From Croceimicrobium sp965656185 (lineage in GTDB: Bacteria > Bacteroidota > Bacteroidia > Flavobacteriales > Schleiferiaceae): a stretch of DNA of 64,000 nucleotides. The notes under the pieces are model-generated. The model was not told the origin of the DNA and did not search any database. It was given only the letters and a program-made list of their open reading frames with translations. Made by a program: the position numbers and the translations under genes. Below are positions 34,377 to 43,046 of this stretch, piece after piece (the first letter of the stretch is position 1; each line of letters begins with the position of its first letter). The stretch is taken from contig CBFHJH010000003.1 in assembly GCA_965656185.1 (NCBI GenBank), positions 1-64,000 of the forward strand, given 5' to 3'.

Positions 34377-35957
34377 ATGGATATCCTCAACACCCGGGTT
34401 TTAATAATTGATGATGAAGAGATGGTGCGTGACAATATCGAGGAGATCTTGGTACCCCATAAAATTGAGAAAAATAAGAAGGTAGACTCTGCTATCGACC
34501 TGTTGTTTGACGATGAAGACAGTGAAGACCAAAGTCCGATCGTTAAAGATAGCTCGCACTTCCCAGACTTTAGAGTAGACAAGGCACCTACCGGCTTGAT
34601 CGGCTTTCAAATGGTCGAAAAAGCCGTGCACTCTGGTGATCCTTATGCGGTTATCTTCTTGGATATGCGCATGCCTGGCTGGGATGGTCTGGAAACTGCT
34701 AAGCGCATCCGAAGAGTAGATACCAAGGTGGAGATCATCATCGTTACGGCATTCTCGGATCACTCGATCGATCAAATTGTTTCGGAAGCGGGAAAAAATG
34801 TAGGATATCACGTAAAGCCCTACAACTCGGAAGAGATTTTACAAATTGCTACCAAAGCAGTAAATGACTACAATAAGCTAAGGAATCTAGAAGACCTGAT
34901 CGATACGACTGGGAAGATTCGTCTTGGTGAAAATCAACTCAATAGCTTATTGCGAAATATCTTCGATCAATTGGCCCGTTACATGGGAACCGATAATGCA
35001 ATAATGGGTACCCTTAATGAAAATGATGAATTGGACTTCCTGCATAAAGTGGGGTCGATGGGCGAAAACCTTAATCTGGAGGCATTATTAAACCTTATTC
35101 GCAAAGCACGTCATAATAATGAAGCTATCCTTCAAGAGAAGAACATCGTGCTAGCCTTACTACAGGATTATCCAGTTTTTGCCTTATTAGAGCCCAATGA
35201 AACCTTAAAAACCGAGAAAGTATACCTACTGCAGTTGTTCATCCAAAATGCTACCCAGGCTATTCAAAATGCCCATCTCCAAGAAGAACTTCTCAAAAAG
35301 GAAAAACTAAGTGCTGCTGGTAAGGCCCTTGGCATGCTTATGCATGATCTGCGCACACCCATAAAGAACATTCCTCAAATCACCGACCTGCTGCGAGGCG
35401 ACGGAGCCAGTGAGGAACTTCTGCAATTGTTGGACGAAAGCTCTAAACAAGCCTCTGAGATCCTTGATGATTTCTTGGATTTCGTGCGGGAAGCGCCGAT
35501 AAAAAAAAATAAGGTATCATTAAAGGACATCGCGGAGCGTGCTTTATCCTTGGCCGAGAATCGCCGGAGTTTAGAAGGTATTGAGATAAAAATGGATGTA
35601 AACGAACAAGTTCAGCTAGCGGGCGATTCTAGCAAGTTGAAGCGTGTTCTAATGAACATTATATCCAATGCTGCCGATGCGCTATTAGACCTTGGGGTTG
35701 AAAAACCATGCATTGATATCAGTAGCAAGACTGAGGGTCAATATGAGATCATTTCGATTCGTGATAATGGTCCCGGAATCCCCGAAGATATTATGCAAAA
35801 GCTATTCGAACCTTTTACCACGAAAAATAAGAAAGAAGGAACCGGCCTTGGTCTCAGTATCGTTAAGCAATATGTAGAGGCACATGATGGTCAAATCGAG
35901 GTACATAACGATAATGGAGCGGTCTTCGAAGTAAAATTAGAGCACTGGCAAGATTAA
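34377..35957 (+). CDS. Response regulator - histidine kinase fusion
   Basis: 526 residues. A receiver domain comes first: acidic pocket Asp12/Asp13, phosphoacceptor Asp96 in FLDMRMPGWDG, Lys147 in YHVKPYN. It has an unusually acidic insert (about 35-65, LFDDEDSEDQSP) between helix 1 and strand 2. The middle (about 165-305) resembles a GAF/DUF3369-like sensor ending KVYLLQLFIQNATQAIQNAH. The kinase part has His323 in LMHDLRTPIKNI and an ATPase domain with MNIISNAADALLD, IRDNGPGIPED and GTGLGLSIVKQYVEAHDG. No DNA-binding domain, so output is a further phosphotransfer or protein contact. It is transcribed with the preceding kinase, the probable phosphodonor. Confidence 0.9.
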   Translation: MDILNTRVLIIDDEEMVRDNIEEILVPHKIEKNKKVDSAIDLLFDDEDSEDQSPIVKDSSHFPDFRVDKAPTGLIGFQMVEKAVHSGDPYAVIFLDMRMPGWDGLETAKRIRRVDTKVEIIIVTAFSDHSIDQIVSEAGKNVGYHVKPYNSEEILQIATKAVNDYNKLRNLEDLIDTTGKIRLGENQLNSLLRNIFDQLARYMGTDNAIMGTLNENDELDFLHKVGSMGENLNLEALLNLIRKARHNNEAILQEKNIVLALLQDYPVFALLEPNETLKTEKVYLLQLFIQNATQAIQNAHLQEELLKKEKLSAAGKALGMLMHDLRTPIKNIPQITDLLRGDGASEELLQLLDESSKQASEILDDFLDFVREAPIKKNKVSLKDIAERALSLAENRRSLEGIEIKMDVNEQVQLAGDSSKLKRVLMNIISNAADALLDLGVEKPCIDISSKTEGQYEIISIRDNGPGIPEDIMQKLFEPFTTKNKKEGTGLGLSIVKQYVEAHDGQIEVHNDNGAVFEVKLEHWQD

Positions 35958-37192
35958 GCCAGTGCCTTTTTCATATCGGCGATAAAGCTATCTACCACTT
36001 TCCCCACGGTATGTTGCATCACCACGATCTTCCACCAACGTGGCCGATCACCAAAATTATCACTCACCAATCGGTATTTCGAAGGTATACTTGATGGGAT
36101 CTGATCGGCTTGCATACTCACAATATTGAGATGTGGGTTGCGATAGTAGTTTATTCCTAATTCATCTAGGGTGGCGCAAAGCTTATCGGTTTCTGCGATC
36201 AAGTTTTGCATGGTTTGCTTCCAGCCCTGCGGCCCGTGTGTCATTAATATCATCCAAATGGCAATGGCTTGAGCTCCACTCCTACTTCCTACCATGGTAT
36301 AATCTAAGCCCTGCACGTACTTAGCTTCGGTGGTAGCCGAATAATGCATCCAACCCTTTCGAATCAGGAACACTCCGGTGCCATAAGGCGCCATCAACAT
36401 TTTATGGGCATCCACGGTAATCGAGGTAACGCGTGGGTTGGCAAAATTCAAATTGGAATTAGGATTGGTAAATGGATAAATAAAGCCACCAAAGGCACCA
36501 TCAAGATGGATCTTGTATTTCAGATCCAGAGCTTCAAAGCTATCGGCTAAAAGGTCCACATCATCTACCGAGCCAAACATGGTGGTACTCATGTTTGCGA
36601 TACCAATAAAATATTTGATTCCTCTCGATTTAGCCTCTTCTAAACTTACTTTAAGCTTTTCAGGATCTATTTGTCTGTCCTGCTCTCCAACCGCCACGGG
36701 AAGCGCGTGAATGCTCAATAAATTGGCTCCTTTATAAAAACTGTAGTGACTATCTTCCGAGAAAAGAACCGCGATTTCATCGAGCTTGGCGCCAAATTCC
36801 GAACGAAAGTAATTGCGATAGATCCAGAGCGACTGAATATTAGCCTCGGTTCCACCGGGAGCCACATAGCCATCGACCGATTGTTTTTCGGCTTTGAATA
36901 TCTCTTCCGAGATCAATCGCATCAACTCGATCTCGATCTTTTGAGTGCCACGAAACATATCCTCACCCTCATCGCCAGTTAGCGTATGACAACCAATATG
37001 ATTGGGATTATTGATAAAGGTTCTTAAGAATGGGGCATCCTCTAAGAAGTTTGCGTCGCGGTGAAACTGCGCCGTATCTAAATAAGTTCCTGGAATACCC
37101 AGTATATAGTCACTATCGTAATTACGATTGGCATCTAAAGCAGCAAAAATGCGGTCTTTAATCGCCTCTTTCGAAAGTTTACTCCAAATCAT
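35954..37192 (-). CDS. PLP-dependent group II decarboxylase
   Basis: 412 residues of fold type I. The PLP lysine is Lys264 in SITVDAHKMLMAPYGTG; Asp231 in HLDGAFGGFIYP should hold the pyridine nitrogen; GYVAPGGTEANIQ is the phosphate-binding region. These features place it with glutamate, tyrosine and histidine decarboxylases; the compact form resembles archaeal MfnA-like enzymes. The substrate cannot be called. It is alone on its strand; its stop codon interlocks with the fusion kinase stop in 4 bp, and its -7 element lies four bases before the ATG. Confidence 0.88.
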   Translation of the reverse strand: MIWSKLSKEAIKDRIFAALDANRNYDSDYILGIPGTYLDTAQFHRDANFLEDAPFLRTFINNPNHIGCHTLTGDEGEDMFRGTQKIEIELMRLISEEIFKAEKQSVDGYVAPGGTEANIQSLWIYRNYFRSEFGAKLDEIAVLFSEDSHYSFYKGANLLSIHALPVAVGEQDRQIDPEKLKVSLEEAKSRGIKYFIGIANMSTTMFGSVDDVDLLADSFEALDLKYKIHLDGAFGGFIYPFTNPNSNLNFANPRVTSITVDAHKMLMAPYGTGVFLIRKGWMHYSATTEAKYVQGLDYTMVGSRSGAQAIAIWMILMTHGPQGWKQTMQNLIAETDKLCATLDELGINYYRNPHLNIVSMQADQIPSSIPSKYRLVSDNFGDRPRWWKIVVMQHTVGKVVDSFIADMKKALA

Positions 37193-37196
37193 TTTG

Positions 37197-37204
37197 CAAA
37201 GGTA
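37197..37204 (-). promoter_or_regulatory. TAnnTTTG -7 element for the PLP decarboxylase
   Basis: TACCTTTG on the minus strand with four bases to the ATG (complement 37190-37192). The geometry suggests a leaderless mRNA. Confidence 0.5.
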
Positions 37205-37271
37205 GGACGCTAAAGGAAGTTGCCTTTCACTTTAGCCCAGAAAATGCGCTTCGCAGGCAATTTCTTATCCT

Positions 37272-37279
37272 TACCTTCG
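37272..37279 (+). promoter_or_regulatory. Variant -7 element (TAnnTTCG) for the glycosyltransferase gene
   Basis: TACCTTCG, one mismatch from consensus, 15 bases before the ATG at 37295. The same TTCG variant occurs before smpB. Confidence 0.3.
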
Positions 37280-37294
37280 CCTCAAATTTGACGC

Positions 37295-38395
37295 ATGATG
37301 CTAAAGATCTTGGTAATTAGCAATTATCGAAGTACGATCACGGTTAGACCAGAAGCAGAAATTTTCTTAGGCCTTCAAAAGGCCGGACATTCGGTTACCA
37401 TTATGACTTATGGCGACAGCTGGTATTGCGATAAATTTAGAGAGGCAGGTATTAAAGTAATCGACTTCCACCCGGAAAAGAAGTTCGACAAAAAGGAAAT
37501 TGCTTTCATCCGCCAAGAGATCCTAAGCGGAGCCTATGATGTAATGCATCTTTTTAATGGTAAGGCCATGGTAAACGGAATTCAAGCCGCCAAAGGCACC
37601 CCCGTTAAAGTGGTCCTCTACCGTGGCTTCGAAGGTCATATTCACTGGTATGACCCAGCGATTTACTTCAAGTTTTTACACCCTCGCGTAGATGCCATCA
37701 TGTGTAACTCTGAAGGAGTAGCCGAACACATCGACCGCGCCCGAGTTTTTTCAAAGCCAAGATTAGTAACCGTTAATAAAGGACATCGTCTCGAATGGTA
37801 TGACGACGTTGAAGCCTTAAGTCCAAAAGAACTAGGGTTAGACCCCGATGGCTTTTATGCAGTTTGTGCGGCAAACAACCGTCGTATGAAGGGGGTACCC
37901 TATTTGTTAGAAAGCTTTAAACACTTAGACCCCGAGCTCAATATTCACCTTCTTTTGTTGGGCAAGGATATGGATACGCCAGAAAACAAAAAGATCGTAG
38001 CGGCCTGCGCTCACCCCGAACGTATACATTTCATGGGATGGCGAAGTGATAGCCTAAGAATCGTGAAGATGGCCGACACCTTCATTTTAGCCTCACTCTA
38101 CGGCGAATCCATCACTAAATCAGTTTTAGAAGGCATGTCGCTGGGTACACCTGCAATAATTACTGATATTCCAGGAAACCGCGAAATGATCGTAGACGGT
38201 GAGAGCGGCTATGTTGTGCCTAAGAAAGATCCTAAGGCGATGGCCCTGGCATTGGAAAAAATGTATTTGGATCCGCATGCTCCTGCAAAAATGGGGGCAG
38301 CAGCAAAAGAGCGCATCCGTGTCCGCTTTAATTCGGAGCGCACCATAGATGGCTATGGTGCTTTTTACGAAGACCTAGTCCAAAGCGATCAATAA
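37295..38395 (+). CDS. Family 4-type glycosyltransferase
   Basis: 366 residues, GT-B fold. N-terminal domain from MLKILVISNYRSTITVRPEA; C-terminal nucleotide-sugar domain with HFMGWRSDSLRIVKMADTFI, the EX7E-type segment SITKSVLEGMSLGTPAIITD and REMIVDGESGYVVPKKDP. It should transfer a sugar from an NDP- or GDP-sugar to an envelope glycan; acceptor unknown. No polysaccharide cluster surrounds it. Its 3' end overlaps the NamZ-like gene by 7 bp (convergent). Confidence 0.9.
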   Translation: MMLKILVISNYRSTITVRPEAEIFLGLQKAGHSVTIMTYGDSWYCDKFREAGIKVIDFHPEKKFDKKEIAFIRQEILSGAYDVMHLFNGKAMVNGIQAAKGTPVKVVLYRGFEGHIHWYDPAIYFKFLHPRVDAIMCNSEGVAEHIDRARVFSKPRLVTVNKGHRLEWYDDVEALSPKELGLDPDGFYAVCAANNRRMKGVPYLLESFKHLDPELNIHLLLLGKDMDTPENKKIVAACAHPERIHFMGWRSDSLRIVKMADTFILASLYGESITKSVLEGMSLGTPAIITDIPGNREMIVDGESGYVVPKKDPKAMALALEKMYLDPHAPAKMGAAAKERIRVRFNSERTIDGYGAFYEDLVQSDQ

Positions 38396-39597
38396 CCGAA
38401 ATCGGGATAGAGCAAATACTTACGACGGCGCAATTGAAATTCATTTAAACCCGCCTGCCAAGAAGCTCTGATCTCCTCGGGACTTAAGCCCTGCTCGATT
38501 TGTTTTTGAAGCTTCTCTGTTCCAGCCAATAAAGTAAAGAAGGGTTGGAAGAAACTCGACTTGTCCTCCGTCATTTTGTAAGATTCTACTAACCAAAAGA
38601 GATAGAGCTCCCCAAGGCCATCGATATACGAATGCGAAAAGTCTTGCAGGATAAAACCTTTGCATAATTGGCCCTCGTAAGGAGGGTTTTTAGCGCCTTC
38701 ATTCGCTTGTGGGGTAAATTCAATGTTGCCATCCTTGAACCAAGGTGCGCCTATTACCTGGAAGGGATAAGGGGTTCCTCTTCCGATACTTACCGAGGTT
38801 CCTTCAAAAAAACAGAGGGAAGGGTAAAGACTAATGGCGGAATCATTCGGTAAATTAGGCGATGGCTTTACAGGCAGAGAATACCGAGTGTTATGATCAT
38901 AGGCATAGCAAGGCACTACCTCCAAATCACATATAAATCCGCCTCTAAGCCATCGTTCGCCATTAAGCATTTGGGCATACTCACCAACGGTCATACCGTG
39001 AATTATTGGCACGGGATGTAAACCCACAAATGACTTATGCTTAGTATCCAAGATCGGTCCATCAATGTAATAGCCGTGTGGGTTTGGGCGATCTAAGACC
39101 ATCATTTTCTTGCCGGCCTCAGCCAAAGCCTCCATCATATAGGTCATACTACTGATGTAAGTGTAAAAGCGCGCACCAACATCCTGAATATCGAAAATAA
39201 CTAGATCCACCCCTTCCAATTGAGCTTTGGTAGGTCTGCGGTTAGCGCCATACAGTGAAATAACTTCCAGTCCCGTCTTGGGATCTCTACCGTCTTCAAC
39301 GTGCTCCCCTGCCGAAGCATTACCGCGAAAACCATGTTCGGGACTAAAGATCTTCACGATCTCAATATCGTTCTCCAAAAGGAAATCCACCAAGTGCTGG
39401 CCATTACTTAAGGTGGAGGTTTGATTTACTAACAGGGCAACCTTTTTCCCGTAAAGGCTTGGCAAGTAGGCACCTGGACGATCGGCCCCAAGTTTAAGAT
39501 CTGGAGACTCCTTTAATGGGCTTTGCGCCGCAAGAATTCCTGTGCTAAGCAATAGCATTAGCGTATATTTGAACCAGAGTTTACTAAGCCTCATCAT
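38389..39597 (-). CDS. DUF1343 protein, NamZ-like exo-beta-N-acetylmuramidase
   Basis: 402 residues with a signal peptide (MRLSKLWFKYTLMLLLSTG, cleavage near LAAQS). Family blocks: VALLVNQTSTL, IFSPEHGFRG, IFDIQDVGARFYTYISSM, MMVLDRPNPHG and FFEGTSVSIGRGTPYPFQ. DUF1343 includes NamZ, which releases terminal N-acetylmuramic acid from peptidoglycan fragments, so a role in cell-wall recycling or scavenging is likely. Its ATG (39595-39597) shares a base with the divergent TTG start of the permease gene; a second ATG lies at 39592-39594. Confidence 0.9.
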   Translation of the reverse strand: MMRLSKLWFKYTLMLLLSTGILAAQSPLKESPDLKLGADRPGAYLPSLYGKKVALLVNQTSTLSNGQHLVDFLLENDIEIVKIFSPEHGFRGNASAGEHVEDGRDPKTGLEVISLYGANRRPTKAQLEGVDLVIFDIQDVGARFYTYISSMTYMMEALAEAGKKMMVLDRPNPHGYYIDGPILDTKHKSFVGLHPVPIIHGMTVGEYAQMLNGERWLRGGFICDLEVVPCYAYDHNTRYSLPVKPSPNLPNDSAISLYPSLCFFEGTSVSIGRGTPYPFQVIGAPWFKDGNIEFTPQANEGAKNPPYEGQLCKGFILQDFSHSYIDGLGELYLFWLVESYKMTEDKSSFFQPFFTLLAGTEKLQKQIEQGLSPEEIRASWQAGLNEFQLRRRKYLLYPDFGY

Positions 39598-40826
39598 TGA
39601 ATTTCGAGTTTTTCATAGCCCGACGCATCCTTAAGAACCAATCGGCTAGCCGTAAGGTGGCCAAACCAGTTCTCAATATTTCGGTTTGGGCCATCGCCTT
39701 AGGTCTATTAATTATGATCTTGGCCGTATCTACGGGAAACGGCTTGCGTAAAGCGATACAGAACAAAGTAACCGGATTCGGAGGAGATATTCAAATATTA
39801 AATTACCGGCCTAATCCCACTTATGAACAAGTTCCTTTAGCGGTTTCCGACAGTTTATTAAAGGCCTTAAAGGCAGATGAGCGAATCGCCAAAGTGCAGT
39901 CCTACGGACAAAGAGCAGGCATTCTGAAAAAAGACGACCTCTTCGAAGGGGTCGTCTTGAAAGGTATTGGCCCCGATTACGACCTTGATTTTTTTAGTCG
40001 CTATTTAATTGCCGGGAAAGCCCCAAAGTTCACCCAAGAAGGCTACCAAGATAGTATTCTGATCAGCGAAAAGCTCGCCAAAACCCTTAAGCTAGATTTA
40101 AACGAACGCGTAGAAATGTTCTTTGTGCGCAGTAATAAAGCACCATTGCGGCGACGATTTATCTTAAGCGGCATATTTAGGACCGACTTCGAAGAACTGG
40201 ACGAGACTTTTATTATCGGCGACATTAAGCATGTACGACGTTTAGCAAAATGGGACAGCAGCGAAGTGGGTGCTTATGAGATCCATCTCAAGAATAACTT
40301 AGACGCGGATCGAATCGCCGAGGAAATACGCTTTAAACTCCCTTTCGAATACGACGCTTTAAGTGCGCGGCGACTTAATGTCCAGCTTTTTCAATGGTTA
40401 GACCTCTTCGACCTTAATATATTGATTATCATAATCATCATAATATTAGTGGCCACCATTAATATGTCCATCGCCTTATTGATCTTGATCATGGAACGAA
40501 CCACCATGATCGGCTTACTAAAGTCCCTCGGTGCCAAGGACCTCAGTATACAAAGGGTTTTCCTAATCAATGCAGGCTACCTTATTGGCAAAGGATTGTT
40601 GATCGGGAATATTCTGGGGCTTGGCATTACCTTCTTACAAAAGCACTTTGGCTTTATTAAGCTCGACCCCGAAACCTATTATGTGAGTGTGGTAAGTGTA
40701 GACCTCAGTCCCTGGCCTATTATTATGCTAAATGTGATCACTTTGGTAATTTCCCTCTTGTGTCTGTTAATTCCTTCCTATCTGGTAAGTCGAATCAGTC
40801 CCAATAAAGCCATACGTTTTGATTAG
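39597..40826 (+). CDS. ABC transporter permease, LolC/LolE (FtsX-like) family
   Basis: 409 residues with the MacB/FtsX layout: first helix in VWAIALGLLIMILAVSTG, a long periplasmic domain (about 50-270), then three C-terminal helices (DLNILIIIIIIILVATINMS; LINAGYLIGKGLLIGNILGL; WPIIMLNVITLVISLLCLLI). The cytosolic loop MERTTMIGLLKSLGAKD is the coupling segment of lipoprotein-releasing permeases. It should work with a LolD-type ATPase to pass lipoproteins from the inner membrane to LolA. The start is a TTG at 39597 (MNFEFFIARRIL), the form expected for the family; the next ATG would cut into the first helix. Confidence 0.88.
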   Translation: MNFEFFIARRILKNQSASRKVAKPVLNISVWAIALGLLIMILAVSTGNGLRKAIQNKVTGFGGDIQILNYRPNPTYEQVPLAVSDSLLKALKADERIAKVQSYGQRAGILKKDDLFEGVVLKGIGPDYDLDFFSRYLIAGKAPKFTQEGYQDSILISEKLAKTLKLDLNERVEMFFVRSNKAPLRRRFILSGIFRTDFEELDETFIIGDIKHVRRLAKWDSSEVGAYEIHLKNNLDADRIAEEIRFKLPFEYDALSARRLNVQLFQWLDLFDLNILIIIIIIILVATINMSIALLILIMERTTMIGLLKSLGAKDLSIQRVFLINAGYLIGKGLLIGNILGLGITFLQKHFGFIKLDPETYYVSVVSVDLSPWPIIMLNVITLVISLLCLLIPSYLVSRISPNKAIRFD

Positions 40827-40831
40827 CTTTG
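40824..40831 (+). promoter_or_regulatory. TAnnTTTG -7 element for the cystathionine synthase gene
   Basis: TAGCTTTG, exact consensus, overlapping the stop codon of the permease gene and 24 bases before the ATG at 40856. Confidence 0.4.
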
Positions 40832-40855
40832 CAGCCTAATTAGAACCCTTATTTA

Positions 40856-42229
40856 ATGCGTCCGCAAAAGAAGATTTACGACAATATCCTAGAGACTATT
40901 GGTAATACTCCCATGATCAAATTGAATAAGATCGTGGAAGACCTTCCCTGTACGGTCTATGCCAAGGTAGAATATTTTAATCCGGGTAATTCGGTAAAGG
41001 ACCGGATGGCCCTAAAAATGATCGAAAACGCGGAGCAGGAAGGCTTATTAAAACCGGGGGGAACCATTATCGAATGTACTTCCGGAAATACCGGAATGGG
41101 TCTGGCCCTAGCCGCTATTGTAAAAGGCTATAAATTGATCTGTACCCTTAGCGACAAGCAGAGTAAGGAGAAAATGGATGTTTTAAGGGCCATGGGCGCC
41201 GAGCTTTACGTATGCCCCACCAATGTACCACCCGAGCATCCAGAAAGTTACTACTCCGTAGCCTCTCGCTTGCATAAAGAGATCCCCAATTCCTATTATC
41301 CTTATCAATATGATAATCCTGGTAATGCCCAGGCGCATTACGAAAGTACCGGTCCCGAGATCTGGGATCAAACGGAAGGCAAGATCACCCATTTTGTAGT
41401 GGGCGTAGGCACCGGTGGCACTATTTCTGGGGTTGGGAAATACTTGAAAGAAAAGAATCCGGATGTCAAAGTTTGGGGCATCGACAGCTATGGTTCGGTA
41501 TTTAAGAAATACCACGAGACCGGCGAGTTTGATGAAAAGGAGATCTACAGCTATATTACCGAAGGGATCGGCGAAGACATTCTGCCTAAGAACGTTGATT
41601 TTGACATTATCGATCACTTCGAAAAAGTAAGTGACAAAGATGGTGCACTGGCCACCAGAGACTTGGCCAAAATGGAGGGCCTATTCTTAGGTTATTCTTG
41701 TGGCTCTGCTATTCAGGGTCTTTTACAGATGAAAGACCAATTGAAAGAAGATGATGTGGTAGTTGTCCTGTTTCACGATCATGGCAGTCGTTATGTAGCC
41801 AAAGTATTCAATGACGATTGGATGCGCGATCGTGGCTTTTTAACCAATGCTCAAAGTACGGCTGGCGACCTGGTTAAGGCCCATGAAAACCTTCCTCTGG
41901 TGTCTGTGGCTCCTAATGAAGTAATTGCATCGGCCATTGCTAAAATGAAGCAGTATTCCATTTCTCAGATCCCCGTTATCAAAGATGAGGAGATCGTAGG
42001 TTCCTTAGATGAATCTAGGCTGTTTCAAGCTTTGGTAAACGATCCGAGTTTAAGCGAAAAATTCGTAGAGGAGATAATGGATGCTCCATTCCCTACAGTA
42101 GATCACCAAGAGCCCGTAAAAGCCGTAGCAGTAAAAATAAACAAGGATACGGCGGCCCTAATGGTCAAACTGGCCAGCGGTAAATTCCACATTATCACCA
42201 AGCAAGACTTGATAAACGCTCTGAGTTAA
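40856..42229 (+). CDS. Cystathionine beta-synthase with CBS domains
   Basis: 457 residues. The fold type II PLP domain (about 1-320) shows TIGNTPMIKLNKI, Lys48 in NPGNSVKDRMALKMI as Schiff-base lysine, TSGNTGMGLALAA for the substrate carboxylate, and GTGGTISGVGKYLKEK for the phosphate. Two C-terminal CBS repeats follow (VIASAIAKMKQYSISQIPV; AVKINKDTAALMVKLASG). It condenses serine or a related substrate with homocysteine or sulfide; the CBS pair suggests regulation by an adenosyl ligand. It lacks the N-terminal haem motif of animal enzymes. It overlaps the following gene by one base (TAATG). Confidence 0.92.
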   Translation: MRPQKKIYDNILETIGNTPMIKLNKIVEDLPCTVYAKVEYFNPGNSVKDRMALKMIENAEQEGLLKPGGTIIECTSGNTGMGLALAAIVKGYKLICTLSDKQSKEKMDVLRAMGAELYVCPTNVPPEHPESYYSVASRLHKEIPNSYYPYQYDNPGNAQAHYESTGPEIWDQTEGKITHFVVGVGTGGTISGVGKYLKEKNPDVKVWGIDSYGSVFKKYHETGEFDEKEIYSYITEGIGEDILPKNVDFDIIDHFEKVSDKDGALATRDLAKMEGLFLGYSCGSAIQGLLQMKDQLKEDDVVVVLFHDHGSRYVAKVFNDDWMRDRGFLTNAQSTAGDLVKAHENLPLVSVAPNEVIASAIAKMKQYSISQIPVIKDEEIVGSLDESRLFQALVNDPSLSEKFVEEIMDAPFPTVDHQEPVKAVAVKINKDTAALMVKLASGKFHIITKQDLINALS

Positions 42230-42999
42230 TGATCCGGTTAAAGGATCAAAGCGGACGTGAATTAAAGCTCAAAAGCCCAGCTAAAAGGATCGTATCCCTC
42301 GTACCTTCCTTGACCGAGTTAGCGGCAGACCTGGCGGGAAAGGAGTCCATTGTTGGACTCACGGTATGGTGTGTACATCCGGCGGGCTTAAAGGCCGAGA
42401 AGACCATTATTGGGGGCACCAAAGACCTAAAACTCGATGTGGTGCGCTCTCTGAAGCCCGATCTTATTCTAGCCAACCGTGAAGAGAATGTGGCGGAACA
42501 AGTTGAAGCGCTTATGGCCGATTTCCCTGTTTACCTCAGCGAAGTAAAGAACCTGGATCATTGCCTTGAAATGATTGGGGATCTAGGTCAATTGCTTGGC
42601 GCAGAAGACAAAGCACTGCAGTATGTCGCTTCCGCCGAAAGGCTCCGTAAGCAATTAAAGCCTAAAAACGGAAAGTTCCTTTACTTCATCTGGAAAGAGC
42701 CATTTATGGTGGCCAGTAGTGATACTTATATTTCATCGCTATTGGAGGAAATTGGGCTCAAAAATGCTGCTCCTCAAGGTAAAGGGCGTTACCCTGAAAT
42801 GTCTTTAAGTGACATCGAGACCAGCGAAGCGGATTTGATTCTATTAAGTAGTGAGCCCTATGCCTTTAAAGCGGCAGACAGTCTTGACTTTTACCTTATG
42901 TCTAAAAGAGTAAAAATTGTAGACGGGGCACTTTTTTCATGGTATGGCAGTAGAATCCTGAAAAGCTTGAAGTATTTGGAAAAATTCCTGCTTCATTAA
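42229..42999 (+). CDS. BtuF-like helical-backbone metal/cobalamin-binding protein without signal peptide
   Basis: 256 residues of the periplasmic binding protein fold used for cobalamin and iron complexes: RIVSLVPSLTELAADLAGKE, LTVWCVHPAG, GGTKDLKLDVVRSLKPDLIL, LLEEIGLKNAAPQGKGRYPE. The N-terminus MIRLKDQSGRELKLKSPAKR has no export signal, and the start is fixed by the TAATG overlap with the preceding gene, so the protein may stay in the cytosol or the gene may have lost its signal. No permease or ATPase gene is adjacent. Coupling to cystathionine synthase is of unclear meaning; cobalamin and homocysteine metabolism are linked. Confidence 0.85.
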   Translation: MIRLKDQSGRELKLKSPAKRIVSLVPSLTELAADLAGKESIVGLTVWCVHPAGLKAEKTIIGGTKDLKLDVVRSLKPDLILANREENVAEQVEALMADFPVYLSEVKNLDHCLEMIGDLGQLLGAEDKALQYVASAERLRKQLKPKNGKFLYFIWKEPFMVASSDTYISSLLEEIGLKNAAPQGKGRYPEMSLSDIETSEADLILLSSEPYAFKAADSLDFYLMSKRVKIVDGALFSWYGSRILKSLKYLEKFLLH

Positions 43000-43046
43000 G
43001 TACGAACCATAAGGTTTAGTAACTTAGATGCTAAACCCACTCTAGC

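Noticed and set aside
34401..34811. 136-codon frame antisense to the receiver-kinase fusion
   Set aside because: Lies within a receiver domain with all catalytic residues in the other frame.
41183..41617. 144-codon frame antisense to the cystathionine synthase gene
   Set aside because: Explained by the codon pattern of the real gene on the plus strand; no independent evidence.
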